Assembly (NCBI GenBank): GCA_045642445.1
Contig: JAZUIX010000075.1
Location: 1-16,073 of the forward strand
Reading direction: 5' to 3'
DNA: 16,073 nt
Origin: Colimorpha sp045642445
GTDB taxonomy: Bacteria; Bacteroidota; Bacteroidia; Bacteroidales; P3
The notes beneath the pieces were generated by a model, which was given only the letters and a program-made list of their open reading frames with translations, was not told where the DNA came from and did no database searches. Positions 6,162 to 13,137 of this stretch are shown piece after piece. A program made the position numbers and the translations under genes. How positions within the stretch are numbered: the stretch's first letter is position 1; each line of letters starts with the position of its first letter.

Positions 6162-7145
6162 ATGAGTACGAATGTCAAGTATTTGGGATTGGATTTGAAG
6201 AGCCCCGTCATCGCTGCCAGCTGTGGTTTGACGGCCAATATTGACAACCTTCTCAAACTGGAGGTTGCAGGTGCTGGCGCCGTGGTGGTGAAGTCGGTGT
6301 TTGAGGAGGAGATAATCTACGACATCAAGCGCAATACCCATATTTTTGCTCCTGTTGACAGCTATGGTGTGAGCTACGAATATATAGCCCAACATGTGGC
6401 AGCCGATTCGCTTTCACGCCATTTCGCCTTTATCCGTGACGCTAAACGTCGCCTCACGATCCCTGTGATTGGCAGCATCAACTGCTACTCTTATGAGAAT
6501 TGGCTCACCTACGCCAAGTATTTCCAAGAGGCAGGTTGCGACGCTTTGGAACTCAACATGTCCATTCTCCCTTACGAGACATCGCTCTCCTCTGAGGATG
6601 TGGACCGCACGTTCAACGACATCATCCAAACCGTCAAAAAGTCCATTTCCATCCCCATCAGCATCAAAGTGGGGCCATACTTTACCGATATGGCCAAATT
6701 CATGCAGCAGCTTTCGTGGATGGGTATCCAGGGCATCACCATGTTCAACAAGTCCATGCAGATGGACATTAACATCGACTCCGAAGAGGTCTGTAATGCA
6801 GCAGTTCTCTCCACTCCCGAGGACTTGTACAACACCCTTCGTTGGACCGCCATTCTGAGCCGCAAGCTCCGTTGCGACCTGAGTGCCACCATGGGCGTCA
6901 ACACCCCTGACGATGTGGTCAAACTGCTCCTGGCTGGTGCTACCACGGTACAAGTGGCCTCGTGCCTGTATAAGAACGGAGTGGGCTATATGCGCAACCT
7001 CACAACCGGCCTCAAGGATTGGATGGCGAAGAAGGGTTATCAGAGCATCGACGATTTCCGAGGCAAACTGGCTGTCAAACCCAACGAGAAGACATCCTTG
7101 GTGATGCGCACTCAGTTTATGAAATATTTCAACGAGATCCAGTAA
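6162..7145 (+). CDS. Dihydroorotate dehydrogenase-like flavoprotein (not a standard PyrD)
   Basis: 327 aa, a TIM-barrel protein of the dihydroorotate dehydrogenase superfamily. It keeps the FMN-type features: LKSPVIAASCGLT (12-24), a lysine in VVVKSV (K44), IPISIKVGPY (164-173) and the late glycine-rich phosphate-binding loops SATMGVNTPDD and LLAGATTVQVAS. In class 1 PyrD the active-site loop reads NxSCPN or NxSSPN. Here the same place reads LNMSILP (131-137), so the usual catalytic Cys or Ser is not present. It matches the group annotated as dihydroorotate dehydrogenase-like protein, whose reaction is not settled. A role in pyrimidine synthesis should not be assumed. It is followed after 33 nt by an acyl-CoA synthetase gene. 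Confidence 0.88.
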   Translation: MSTNVKYLGLDLKSPVIAASCGLTANIDNLLKLEVAGAGAVVVKSVFEEEIIYDIKRNTHIFAPVDSYGVSYEYIAQHVAADSLSRHFAFIRDAKRRLTIPVIGSINCYSYENWLTYAKYFQEAGCDALELNMSILPYETSLSSEDVDRTFNDIIQTVKKSISIPISIKVGPYFTDMAKFMQQLSWMGIQGITMFNKSMQMDINIDSEEVCNAAVLSTPEDLYNTLRWTAILSRKLRCDLSATMGVNTPDDVVKLLLAGATTVQVASCLYKNGVGYMRNLTTGLKDWMAKKGYQSIDDFRGKLAVKPNEKTSLVMRTQFMKYFNEIQ

Positions 7146-7178
7146 TTATACTACTATAAAACTACAATCAACTAAGTT

Positions 7179-8951
7179 ATGGACAAACCTACAAGATTAT
7201 TTGATTTACTTGAATACCGCAAACAAACCAAACCCGACCGTGCCGTTCTTGTGGCCAAACACGACGGTGAATGGAAGAAGATATTTATCGACGAATATAT
7301 TGAGAAAGTCAACGCCATCAGTTACGGTTTTATGCATCAAGGCATCAACCGTGGCGACAATGTGGCCCTTATTTCTGCCGACCGCCCCGAATGGAATTTT
7401 ACCGACCTCGGCGTGCAGCAGACAGGTGCCGTCCTCGTGCCGATATATCCCACCATTAGTGAGGACGACTACCGCTACATCCTTAACGACTGCGAAGTGA
7501 AATATCTTGTTCTCGAAAACGAGTCGATGCTCCGCAAGGTCAAGAACCTCATTCCCGAACTCACCACGCTCAAAAATGTCATCATGATTGACAAAAAAGA
7601 GCCCGAGACCCCTTACTCCACCTTGGCCGAACTGATGGATGAAGGTCGCGCCAACGCCCAACCCGAGCAACTTGCCGCTATCAAGGATTCCATCCAAACC
7701 CGCGATGTCGCCACCATGATCTACACCAGCGGCACCACCGGATTCCCCAAAGGTGTTATGCTCTGCCACGAGAACATCCTCACCTGCATGTATGGTGTCC
7801 AGCACACCCCCAAGGCCCATTTCACCCGCGCCATGAGCTTCCTCCCGCTCTGCCATGTGTATGAGCGCATGATGAACTATTTTTATCAGTACATGGGTTA
7901 CGAGACCTACTATGCCGAGAACATTGGCAAAGTGGCTGAAAACATGAAGGTGGCCAAACCTCACATGATGACCGCCGTGCCCCGCTTCATCGAAAAAATG
8001 TACGACGGCATCTACCGCAAAGGCGAGAAGATGAAAGGCTTTAAAAAACGCATCTTCTACTGGTCGCTCCGCCTGGCCACCAAATACGACCTCGACGGCA
8101 TGACATGGTGGTTCAAGATACGTCGCCAAGTGGCCAATGCCTTGGTCTACGGCACTATCCGTGACGCCTTTGGAGGCCATCTCGAAATGTTTGTCTCCGG
8201 CGGTAGCGCCATCCAGCCACGACTGGCCCGATTCTTCACCTGCATCGGCATGAATATTTACGAAGGCTACGGCCTTACCGAAACAGCCCCCGTAATTGCT
8301 GTAAGTTCGTCCAAGCCCCACGGCCGCAAACTTGGCACCGCAGGTCTGCCTCTCCCTGGCATCGAAGTCAAAATCATGGAAGGCACCAACGAGATTGTCT
8401 GCCGTGGCTCCAACGTCATGCTGGGCTACTACAAACAGCCCGAACTGACCAAAGCGGCCATCGACGAAGAAGGCTGGTTCCACACAGGCGACACCGGAGC
8501 CTTCGAACCCGAAGGTCAGCTCCGCATCACAGGCCGCACAAAGACCATGTTCAAAACCTCCATGGGCAAATTTGTCAACCCCGAAGTGATAGAGGAAAAA
8601 TTCAAAGAGAGCCCCTTCATCCTCGACATGATGGTGGTGGGCGAAAATCAGAAATTCGCCGCCGCAATCATCGTGCCCGACTTCCAGTTCCTCAAAGAAT
8701 GGCAGGAGCGTCACCACATCCATTGTGAGACCCGCGACGAGATGGTGGCCGACAAAAAGACCCTCGCCCGCTACGGAAAAGTGATGGACAAATACAACAA
8801 AACCCTCGGATCCACCGAGCAAATCAAGAAATTCAAAGTCATCAACGACGTTTGGGACACCACCAACGGCTGCCTTACTCCCACACTCAAAATTAAGCGC
8901 CCCATCGTTACCGAACGTTGCAAAGATGTTATTGCTGAACTGTTTAAATAA
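7179..8951 (+). CDS. fadD: Long-chain fatty acid-CoA ligase (AMP-forming)
   Basis: 590 aa, full length for the Bacteroidota long-chain acyl-CoA synthetase group. It activates fatty acids with ATP to an acyl-AMP and then to acyl-CoA at the inner side of the membrane. Motifs are TMIYTSGTTGFPKGV (P-loop, about 180-194), YEGYGLTETAP (about 361-371, adenine binding), GWFHTGDTG (about 430-438) and ITGRTKTMFKTSMGK (about 449-463), with the hinge and catalytic lysine region near the C-terminus. MSFLPLCHVYERM (about 222-234) is typical of the long-chain group. The start follows the previous gene by 33 nt, so they are probably co-transcribed. The symbol is given by family; the acyl chain preference cannot be read from the sequence. 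Confidence 0.92.
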   Translation: MDKPTRLFDLLEYRKQTKPDRAVLVAKHDGEWKKIFIDEYIEKVNAISYGFMHQGINRGDNVALISADRPEWNFTDLGVQQTGAVLVPIYPTISEDDYRYILNDCEVKYLVLENESMLRKVKNLIPELTTLKNVIMIDKKEPETPYSTLAELMDEGRANAQPEQLAAIKDSIQTRDVATMIYTSGTTGFPKGVMLCHENILTCMYGVQHTPKAHFTRAMSFLPLCHVYERMMNYFYQYMGYETYYAENIGKVAENMKVAKPHMMTAVPRFIEKMYDGIYRKGEKMKGFKKRIFYWSLRLATKYDLDGMTWWFKIRRQVANALVYGTIRDAFGGHLEMFVSGGSAIQPRLARFFTCIGMNIYEGYGLTETAPVIAVSSSKPHGRKLGTAGLPLPGIEVKIMEGTNEIVCRGSNVMLGYYKQPELTKAAIDEEGWFHTGDTGAFEPEGQLRITGRTKTMFKTSMGKFVNPEVIEEKFKESPFILDMMVVGENQKFAAAIIVPDFQFLKEWQERHHIHCETRDEMVADKKTLARYGKVMDKYNKTLGSTEQIKKFKVINDVWDTTNGCLTPTLKIKRPIVTERCKDVIAELFK

Positions 8952-8952
8952 T

Positions 8953-9003
8953 CACCTTTCACTTTTCACAAATCACAAGTCACAAATCACAAGTCACAAA
9001 TCA
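8953..9003 (+). repeat. CACNNNT heptamer tract after the fadD stop
   Basis: Seven heptamers in phase: CACCTTT, CACTTTT, then CACAAAT and CACAAGT alternating, ending in a partial unit. The reverse complement gives GTG-led heptamers like those at 4774-4808. The tract begins 1 nt after the fadD stop codon. Confidence 0.7.
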
Positions 9004-9051
9004 TTAAAAACAAAGAACAATTCACTTAGTTATTAATTAAATACTATTACC

Positions 9052-9519
9052 ATGGACAACGTACAAGAAAAGCCAGTCAGTTTCTTCCGTTTCGAAGACC
9101 TCCGTATCTATGCCAAATCTACCGATTACAGCACATGGCTCATCCAGAACATCGGCGAACCCAAAAACGATATGGAGCGCAATCTCATCAATTCCTTCTG
9201 TCATTCCTCTTACGACATCTCCCTCAATATTGCAGAGGGATCTTCGCGCAACAAGAGTCAGTTCGAGCATTACCTAAAGATCTCCAAGACCGCTATCCGC
9301 GAGTGCATCGTCTATACCACCGTGGCCGCCAATATCGGTCTCTTCGACGACGACCGTTGCCAGCGTTCGCGCGAGTTTCTTATGGAACTTACCCGCATGA
9401 TTGGTGCCCTCATCATCTCTCTGCAACGCGGCTCCGGCCGTCATCGCGACGACTTCGACAATGAGTCTTCCAACGATGAACCTGTGGACGCTTTAGATTC
9501 TATTGATACCAATTTTTAA
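9052..9519 (+). CDS. Four-helix-bundle protein (23S rRNA intervening-sequence family)
   Basis: 155 aa. The family shows in FRFEDLRIYAKSTDYS near the N-terminus, SSYDISLNIAEGSSRNKSQFEHYL (about 63-86) and KTAIRECIVYTTVAANIG (about 90-107), the hallmark helices of the PF05635 four-helix-bundle fold. Such proteins were first found encoded in intervening sequences of 23S rRNA genes, but most Bacteroidota copies are stand-alone, as here, and have no known activity. The last 35 residues are polar and acidic (ESSNDEPVDALDS), a tail that looks disordered. The ATG at 9052 begins MDNVQEKPVSFFRFEDL and is the first good start after the repeat tract. The downstream kdsA frame opens inside its last codons. 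Confidence 0.87.
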   Translation: MDNVQEKPVSFFRFEDLRIYAKSTDYSTWLIQNIGEPKNDMERNLINSFCHSSYDISLNIAEGSSRNKSQFEHYLKISKTAIRECIVYTTVAANIGLFDDDRCQRSREFLMELTRMIGALIISLQRGSGRHRDDFDNESSNDEPVDALDSIDTNF

Positions 9520-9532
9520 AAATACCGAAATT

Positions 9533-10357
9533 TTGTATCCATTATTATCAAATTTGCATTTTACAGAGACCGGCAATTTCTTTTTGATTGCCGGTCCTTG
9601 TGTTATAGAGGACGAAACAAGTCCTTTCCTTATCGCCGAACGCCTCGTGGCCGTCACCGAGCGGCTCCATCTGCCCTACGCCTTCAAGGCCTCCTATCGT
9701 AAAGCCAACCGTTCCCGTATCGACTCCTTTACCGGCATCGGCGACCAGGCTGGTCTTGAAATACTCCGCGCCATAGGTCAAAAATACGGCATCCCCGTGG
9801 TCTCCGACATTCACACCGAAGAGGAGGCCGCCATGGCCGCCCAGTATGTCGACATACTCCAGATACCCGCATTTCTGTGTCGGCAGACCTCCCTGCTCGA
9901 AGCCGCTGCCGCCACAGGCCGTTGTGTCAACATCAAGAAAGGACAGTTCCTCTCGCCCGAGGCTATGGTTCATGCTGTTGACAAGATGACCCATTTCGGT
10001 AACCGTAACGTCATGCTAACCGAGCGGGGCACCACCTTCGGCTATCAAGACCTCGTGGTCGATTTCCGAGGCGTCCCCGCCATGCAACGCAACCAAGTGC
10101 CTGTAGTCGTCGACATCACCCATTCGCTCCAACGCCCCAACCAAACAGCTGGCGTCACCGGTGGCAATCCCGAGATGATAGAGACCATCGGTCGTGCCGC
10201 TGTTGCCGTGGGTTGCGACGGCATCTTCATGGAGACACATCCCGACCCCGCTTCGGCCAAATCCGACGGAGCCAACATGCTCCGACTCGACCTTGCTGAA
10301 GACCTCTTGAAGCGTATGCTCAAAATTCATCAGGCCGCAAGAACGAAAGATATTTAG
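9533..10357 (+). CDS. kdsA: 3-deoxy-8-phosphooctulonate (Kdo-8-P) synthase
   Basis: About 274 aa. It condenses phosphoenolpyruvate with arabinose 5-phosphate to Kdo-8-phosphate, the first committed step to the Kdo of lipopolysaccharide, in the cytoplasm. Motifs in order: FFLIAGPC, FKASYRKANRSRIDSFTG, LQIPAFLCRQTSL, VNIKKGQFLSPEAM, GTTFGYQDLVVDFRG, DITHSLQRPNQ and FMETHPDPASAKSDGANML. The Cys of AGPC, with the later His, Glu and Asp, points to the metal-dependent class, unlike E. coli KdsA, which has Asn there. The frame opens after a stop at 9494 and has no ATG or GTG before the first motif, so TTG is the likely start. TTG at 9533 gives a family-like N-terminus just after the previous stop; TTG at 9503 would overlap that gene by 17 nt. 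Confidence 0.93.
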   Translation: MYPLLSNLHFTETGNFFLIAGPCVIEDETSPFLIAERLVAVTERLHLPYAFKASYRKANRSRIDSFTGIGDQAGLEILRAIGQKYGIPVVSDIHTEEEAAMAAQYVDILQIPAFLCRQTSLLEAAAATGRCVNIKKGQFLSPEAMVHAVDKMTHFGNRNVMLTERGTTFGYQDLVVDFRGVPAMQRNQVPVVVDITHSLQRPNQTAGVTGGNPEMIETIGRAAVAVGCDGIFMETHPDPASAKSDGANMLRLDLAEDLLKRMLKIHQAARTKDI

Positions 10358-10414
10358 ATTTTCAAAACCCTCGGAACCTCATCAACTACATTAACCCTTT
10401 AACTTCTAAACCCA

Positions 10415-11272
10415 GTGGAACTCAAACTTACCAAACCTATCGTCTTTTTTGACCTCGAAACAACGGGTGTCAACGTCGGCAGCGACCACATCGTCGAAAT
10501 CTGCCTTCACAAAGTCAACCCCGACAACACCACCGAGACCTTTGTCCGCCGTGTTCGCCCCGCCGATGCCCAAGGCCGCACAATCCATATTCCCGAAGTA
10601 ACTACCGCCATCCACGGCATCAGCGATGCAGACGTGGCCGACAAGCCCACCTTCCGCGAGCTCGCCCCCGAGGTGGCAGCCTTTATCGGCGATGCCGACC
10701 TGGCAGGCTACAACTCCAACAAATTCGACGTCCCTATGCTCGTCGAGGAGTTCCTCCGTGTCAGCTACCCCTTCAGCCTCAAACAGCGTCGCCTTGTCGA
10801 TGTGCAGAACATCTTCCACAAGATGGAACAACGCACCCTCAAGGCCGCCTACCGTTTCTATTGCGACAAGAACCTCGACAACGCTCATAGTGCCGATGCC
10901 GACACCCTCGCCACCTACGAGGTGCTCAAAGCCCAGCTCGACCGCTACCAGGATGCCGACTTTGTGGCTCCCGACGGCACCGTCAGCAAGCCCGTCGTCA
11001 ACGATATCGAGCAGCTCAGCCTCTTCACCACCAACACCCTCTGGGCCGACCTTGTGGGACATATTGCCTACGACCAGCAGCACCGCGAGGTCTTCAACTT
11101 TGGCAAGCATAAGGGCAAGACACTTGAGAGCGTCTTCACCGCCGAACCTGCCTACTACGATTGGATGATGAAGGCCGACTTCCCTCTCTCCACCAAAGCC
11201 CTGCTCTCCGAAGTGTGGCAACGTATGCGCGACAAAAAGCTCAACGACCTCAAACTCCATTTCGGCGGCTGA
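10415..11272 (+). CDS. DEDDh 3'-5' exonuclease (DNA polymerase III epsilon-like)
   Basis: 285 aa. The N-terminal half is an RNase-T/DnaQ-type exonuclease: FFDLETTG carries D13 and E15, AGYNSNKFDVPML carries the third acid (about D105), and NAHSADADT carries H158 and D163, completing the DEDDh set that binds two metal ions. The C-terminal part (about residues 195-285) has a small domain with VFNFGKHKGKTLESV and YYDWMMKADFPLS, common after such exonucleases in Bacteroidota. It probably trims DNA or RNA 3' ends; as a short free protein it may act in repair or as a proofreading subunit. The start is GTG at 10415, since no ATG lies before the first motif. It lies 57 nt after kdsA. Confidence 0.9.
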   Translation: MELKLTKPIVFFDLETTGVNVGSDHIVEICLHKVNPDNTTETFVRRVRPADAQGRTIHIPEVTTAIHGISDADVADKPTFRELAPEVAAFIGDADLAGYNSNKFDVPMLVEEFLRVSYPFSLKQRRLVDVQNIFHKMEQRTLKAAYRFYCDKNLDNAHSADADTLATYEVLKAQLDRYQDADFVAPDGTVSKPVVNDIEQLSLFTTNTLWADLVGHIAYDQQHREVFNFGKHKGKTLESVFTAEPAYYDWMMKADFPLSTKALLSEVWQRMRDKKLNDLKLHFGG

Positions 11273-11319
11273 CCCCAATACTCTTTCTGAATTGAGAATT
11301 GCTGAAGCGCTTTTGTATT

Positions 11320-11347
11320 GTCAATTCACTTTTCACAATTCACATTT
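11320..11347 (+). repeat. Short CAC-led heptamer tract after the exonuclease gene
   Basis: GTCAATT, CACTTTT, CACAATT and CACATTT run in 7-nt phase, with the same orientation and sequence type as 8953-9003. The tract starts 47 nt after the exonuclease stop. Few copies, so it is weaker than the other two tracts. Confidence 0.45.
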
Positions 11348-11396
11348 TATTCCATTATTGCGTTCTTTGTGCTCTCATGATACTTTCACTATTGGT

Positions 11397-11440
11397 GGGA
11401 GAATATTGGGAGGATATTGGGAGAATAATGGGAGGATCTG
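11397..11440 (+). repeat. 11-nt tandem repeat, four copies
   Basis: GGGAGAATATT, GGGAGGATATT, GGGAGAATAAT and GGGAGGATCTG run end to end. The unit is not a multiple of three, which argues against coding, and is close to one turn of DNA. Confidence 0.75.
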
Positions 11441-11516
11441 TTTGCCTCACCAATGCCTTGGTTTGATTCTTTTTGACATATTTGTTATAACATTCCGGTT
11501 GGTCAATTTGCCCTTT

Positions 11517-11532
11517 CCCATTCACGAATGGG
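11517..11532. repeat. Small perfect palindrome inside a hairpin-rich block
   Basis: CCCATTCACGAATGGG is a 7-bp stem with a 2-nt centre. A competing outer pairing, TTGCCC with GGGCAA, encloses it. A second small hairpin, AACCG-TG-CGGTT, lies at 11549-11560. Function unknown; possibly part of a decayed or non-coding repeat. Confidence 0.4.
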
Positions 11533-11790
11533 CAATCAGATGCCGTCAAACCGTGCGGTTCCTTCCAAATATTGTCCAAATACAGGAATTTGGTGCCGCT
11601 GACATAAACGGCCAACGCGGGGGAAAAGCATCGGAATAAGGGGGTCGCGCATGTCTTTTGAGGTTTGCGAGAGCAGAAGTTTGACACATTCTGTCCCATT
11701 TCCAAGGTATGGCATCTTGGGTGCCGAGTGTTTGAGGATGTCGTATTTTATTGTTTTATTGCTTTTTAGGTGATTGTGGATTTCCTTAAT

Positions 11791-11814
11791 CTTACAGTCT
11801 TACAGTCTTACAGT
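11791..11814 (+). repeat. CTTACAGT octamer, three tandem copies
   Basis: Three exact copies of CTTACAGT in a row. The A/T-rich stretch with many TATA words follows from about 11840. No gene reads through it. Confidence 0.75.
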
Positions 11815-12009
11815 TGTTTTTTGAGGGGTACAATTTCTCTTATTTATTATCTATATATTTATATATTAATTAGTTATATAATATAAGAAAGGGGTATTGT
11901 CATCCATTTTTTTAATTGTCCAATTGTCTTTTGTCCGATTTGTTAGTTTGATTTCTTCTAAAGGCTTGTCATTCAGTTTCTAAAATCTATAACACATAAC
12001 CTTTAACCA

Positions 12010-12405
12010 TTATTTGTCCCATTTTGTTTTGAAACGTCTGGATTTGACGAAGGCCAGCAGTTCCTCCAGTTCCTCTCGCAGCATCTTCACTATGAGGCGT
12101 TTGCCGAGATGTTTGCGGAAGCGAAGCTCGAAAATCACGTCGTTCTTTGTCTCCTTCACCGAACCGTGAGAGGTGCGGAAGATGGTGTTGTAGCGGCTGC
12201 CGCTATTCACGGCGTAGGGGCGGAAGCAGGAGGTGCCGTCGTCCTCGGTCACCAAGCGCCCTCGCTGGCTGGCGCGGTCGCCGTAAGCCACAAGGTGGGG
12301 GTTCTCCTCGAAAGCGCAGGGATAGATGTTGATACCGCCATTCTCGTTGTAAGCCGTCTGGGTTTCGATACGGATGTTGCTGATGAAAATTTTTTGTTTT
12401 TTCAT
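12010..12405 (-). CDS. Small protein of unknown function
   Basis: 131 aa from the ATG at 12405. I do not recognise the family. The N-terminal half looks beta-rich (KIFISNIRIETQTAY, GGINIYPCAF). The C-terminal half is strongly basic and probably helical (FRKHLGKRLIVKMLREELEELLAFVKSRRFKTKWDK), so nucleic-acid or acidic-partner binding is conceivable. There is no signal peptide or membrane segment. It has its own upstream -7 box and a leader of about 115 nt with two palindromes, and is separated from the gene before it by a strong terminator, so it is probably a separate transcription unit on the same strand. Antisense plus-strand frames here read as Gly/Ala/Val-rich or Arg-rich shadows. Confidence 0.65.
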   Translation of the reverse strand: MKKQKIFISNIRIETQTAYNENGGINIYPCAFEENPHLVAYGDRASQRGRLVTEDDGTSCFRPYAVNSGSRYNTIFRTSHGSVKETKNDVIFELRFRKHLGKRLIVKMLREELEELLAFVKSRRFKTKWDK

Positions 12406-12417
12406 TTGAGTTGAATT

Positions 12418-12461
12418 GCGAGAGAAGTGTCGGAAGGGTGGCCACCCGTAATCTCGCGAGA
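12418..12461 (-). promoter_or_regulatory. Paired palindromes in the leader of the 131-aa gene
   Basis: GGGTGGCCACCC (12436-12447) is a perfect 12-nt palindrome and TCTCGCGAGA (12452-12461) a perfect 10-nt one. In addition GCGAGA (12418-12423) can pair with TCTCGC (12452-12457), enclosing the first. They lie between the -7 box and the start codon, so they could be operators for a dimeric regulator or an RNA structure controlling translation. No known riboswitch is recognised. Confidence 0.45.
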
Positions 12462-12526
12462 CTTCCTCTGCTCCAACTCTGGTTAATAATTTGATGAACT
12501 TTCGGTTTCACGACTGAAACACGGTG

Positions 12527-12534
12527 CAAAGATA
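12527..12534 (-). promoter_or_regulatory. -7 box (TATCTTTG) of the 131-aa gene
   Basis: Exact TAnnTTTG match on the minus strand, 121 nt upstream of the ATG at 12405. The T-tract of the terminator at 12553-12583 lies about where a -33 element would be. Confidence 0.55.
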
Positions 12535-12549
12535 CACCCTTTATAACGG

Positions 12550-12583
12550 AAAAACCTCCTACGATGGACTATCGTAGGAGGTT
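12550..12583 (-). terminator. Intrinsic terminator ending the 15821-12608 gene group
   Basis: AACCTCCTACGAT (12553-12565) and ATCGTAGGAGGTT (12571-12583) form a perfect 13-bp stem with a 5-nt loop. On the minus strand the stem is followed by further T's (AAA on the plus strand at 12550-12552, interrupted by CC beyond). It lies 25 nt after the stop at 12608. Confidence 0.8.
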
Positions 12584-12607
12584 AAGCAGCAAAAAATCAG
12601 TATGATT

Positions 12608-13105
12608 CTATTTGAATAGTACGTCTAAGTTTTCCTCGTTGAGAAGACGGGTTTTGCATTGTTTGTAGTCGTTGAAAGCCAATCTGAGGCCCTTTAATCC
12701 AAACAAAGCCTCGAACGGTATCCAAGAAACGGCAAGTGTTTTGCCATTTTTTCGCTTCGAGAGTTGGAATTTCTCGCTTGCCAACGATGCGAAATAGGCG
12801 GCCTCCACCTTCGTCTTCCACTTGTATTGCCATCCGTCCTGCTGGCAGAAACCATGTTCGACGGCCTTCTGCAATATCCGCATAAACGCTTTGTTCTCCG
12901 TCAGCACAGCAGCCTTATCTTTTGCTTTGCGAACGTCGGCGCCATCGTCAATACCCGATTCGTCCATTCCTTTGCCCGTGGCCTTGCATTGGGCGGCATC
13001 GGCTACATTCACCGTACCCTTTTCCACCGAGAGGTTCACCACCTCGTTGTCGTGGATGTCAATGTAGTTGCTCCCCTCCTGCATGTATATCGTATTTCCT
13101 GCCAT
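12608..13105 (-). CDS. Unknown protein with an N-terminal YIDIHDN tag
   Basis: 165 aa from the ATG at 13105. Family not recognised. The N-terminus has a short repetitive beta-like stretch (NTIYMQEGSNYIDIHDNEVVN, followed by more V-x-V pattern). A charged linker follows (about 44-65), then a helical domain with GWQYKWKTKVEAAYFASLASE and a KTLAVSWIPFEALFGLKGLR core (about 121-140). No signal or membrane segment, so cytoplasmic. Eight residues, NYIDIHDN, recur near the C-terminus of the protein encoded at 14104-14838; the DNA is also similar there (13047-13069 against 14129-14151). It is the last gene before a strong terminator and follows the lipoprotein gene by 32 nt. The helical domain could be DNA-binding, but no motif proves it. 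Confidence 0.72.
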   Translation of the reverse strand: MAGNTIYMQEGSNYIDIHDNEVVNLSVEKGTVNVADAAQCKATGKGMDESGIDDGADVRKAKDKAAVLTENKAFMRILQKAVEHGFCQQDGWQYKWKTKVEAAYFASLASEKFQLSKRKNGKTLAVSWIPFEALFGLKGLRLAFNDYKQCKTRLLNEENLDVLFK

Positions 13106-13137
13106 AGTTGTTTATGAAAATTAAAATTCTATTGTTT

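Larger units (their letters stand above)
11273..12009. other. Long intergenic region with short repeats and hairpins, no supported gene
   Basis: About 740 nt between the plus-strand exonuclease and the minus-strand gene ending at 12010. It holds a heptamer tract, an 11-nt tandem repeat, a block rich in small hairpins (about 11500-11620), an 8-nt tandem repeat and a very A/T-rich stretch (about 11840-11890). Open frames of 115-116 codons exist on both strands, but they overlap each other and cross the 11-nt tandem, so neither is convincing. I see no tRNA or terminator with a good T-tract. Confidence 0.6.

Noticed and set aside
7206..8822. 538-codon open frame on the minus strand inside fadD
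   Set aside because: It is fully antisense to a clear acyl-CoA synthetase. Its translation is rich in Gly, His and Phe with no domain, as expected from codon bias on the other strand.
11292..11705. Two overlapping frames of 115-116 codons, one on each strand
   Set aside because: They overlap each other and run through an 11-nt tandem repeat, with no domain, no promoter box and unlikely composition. A decayed gene cannot be fully excluded.
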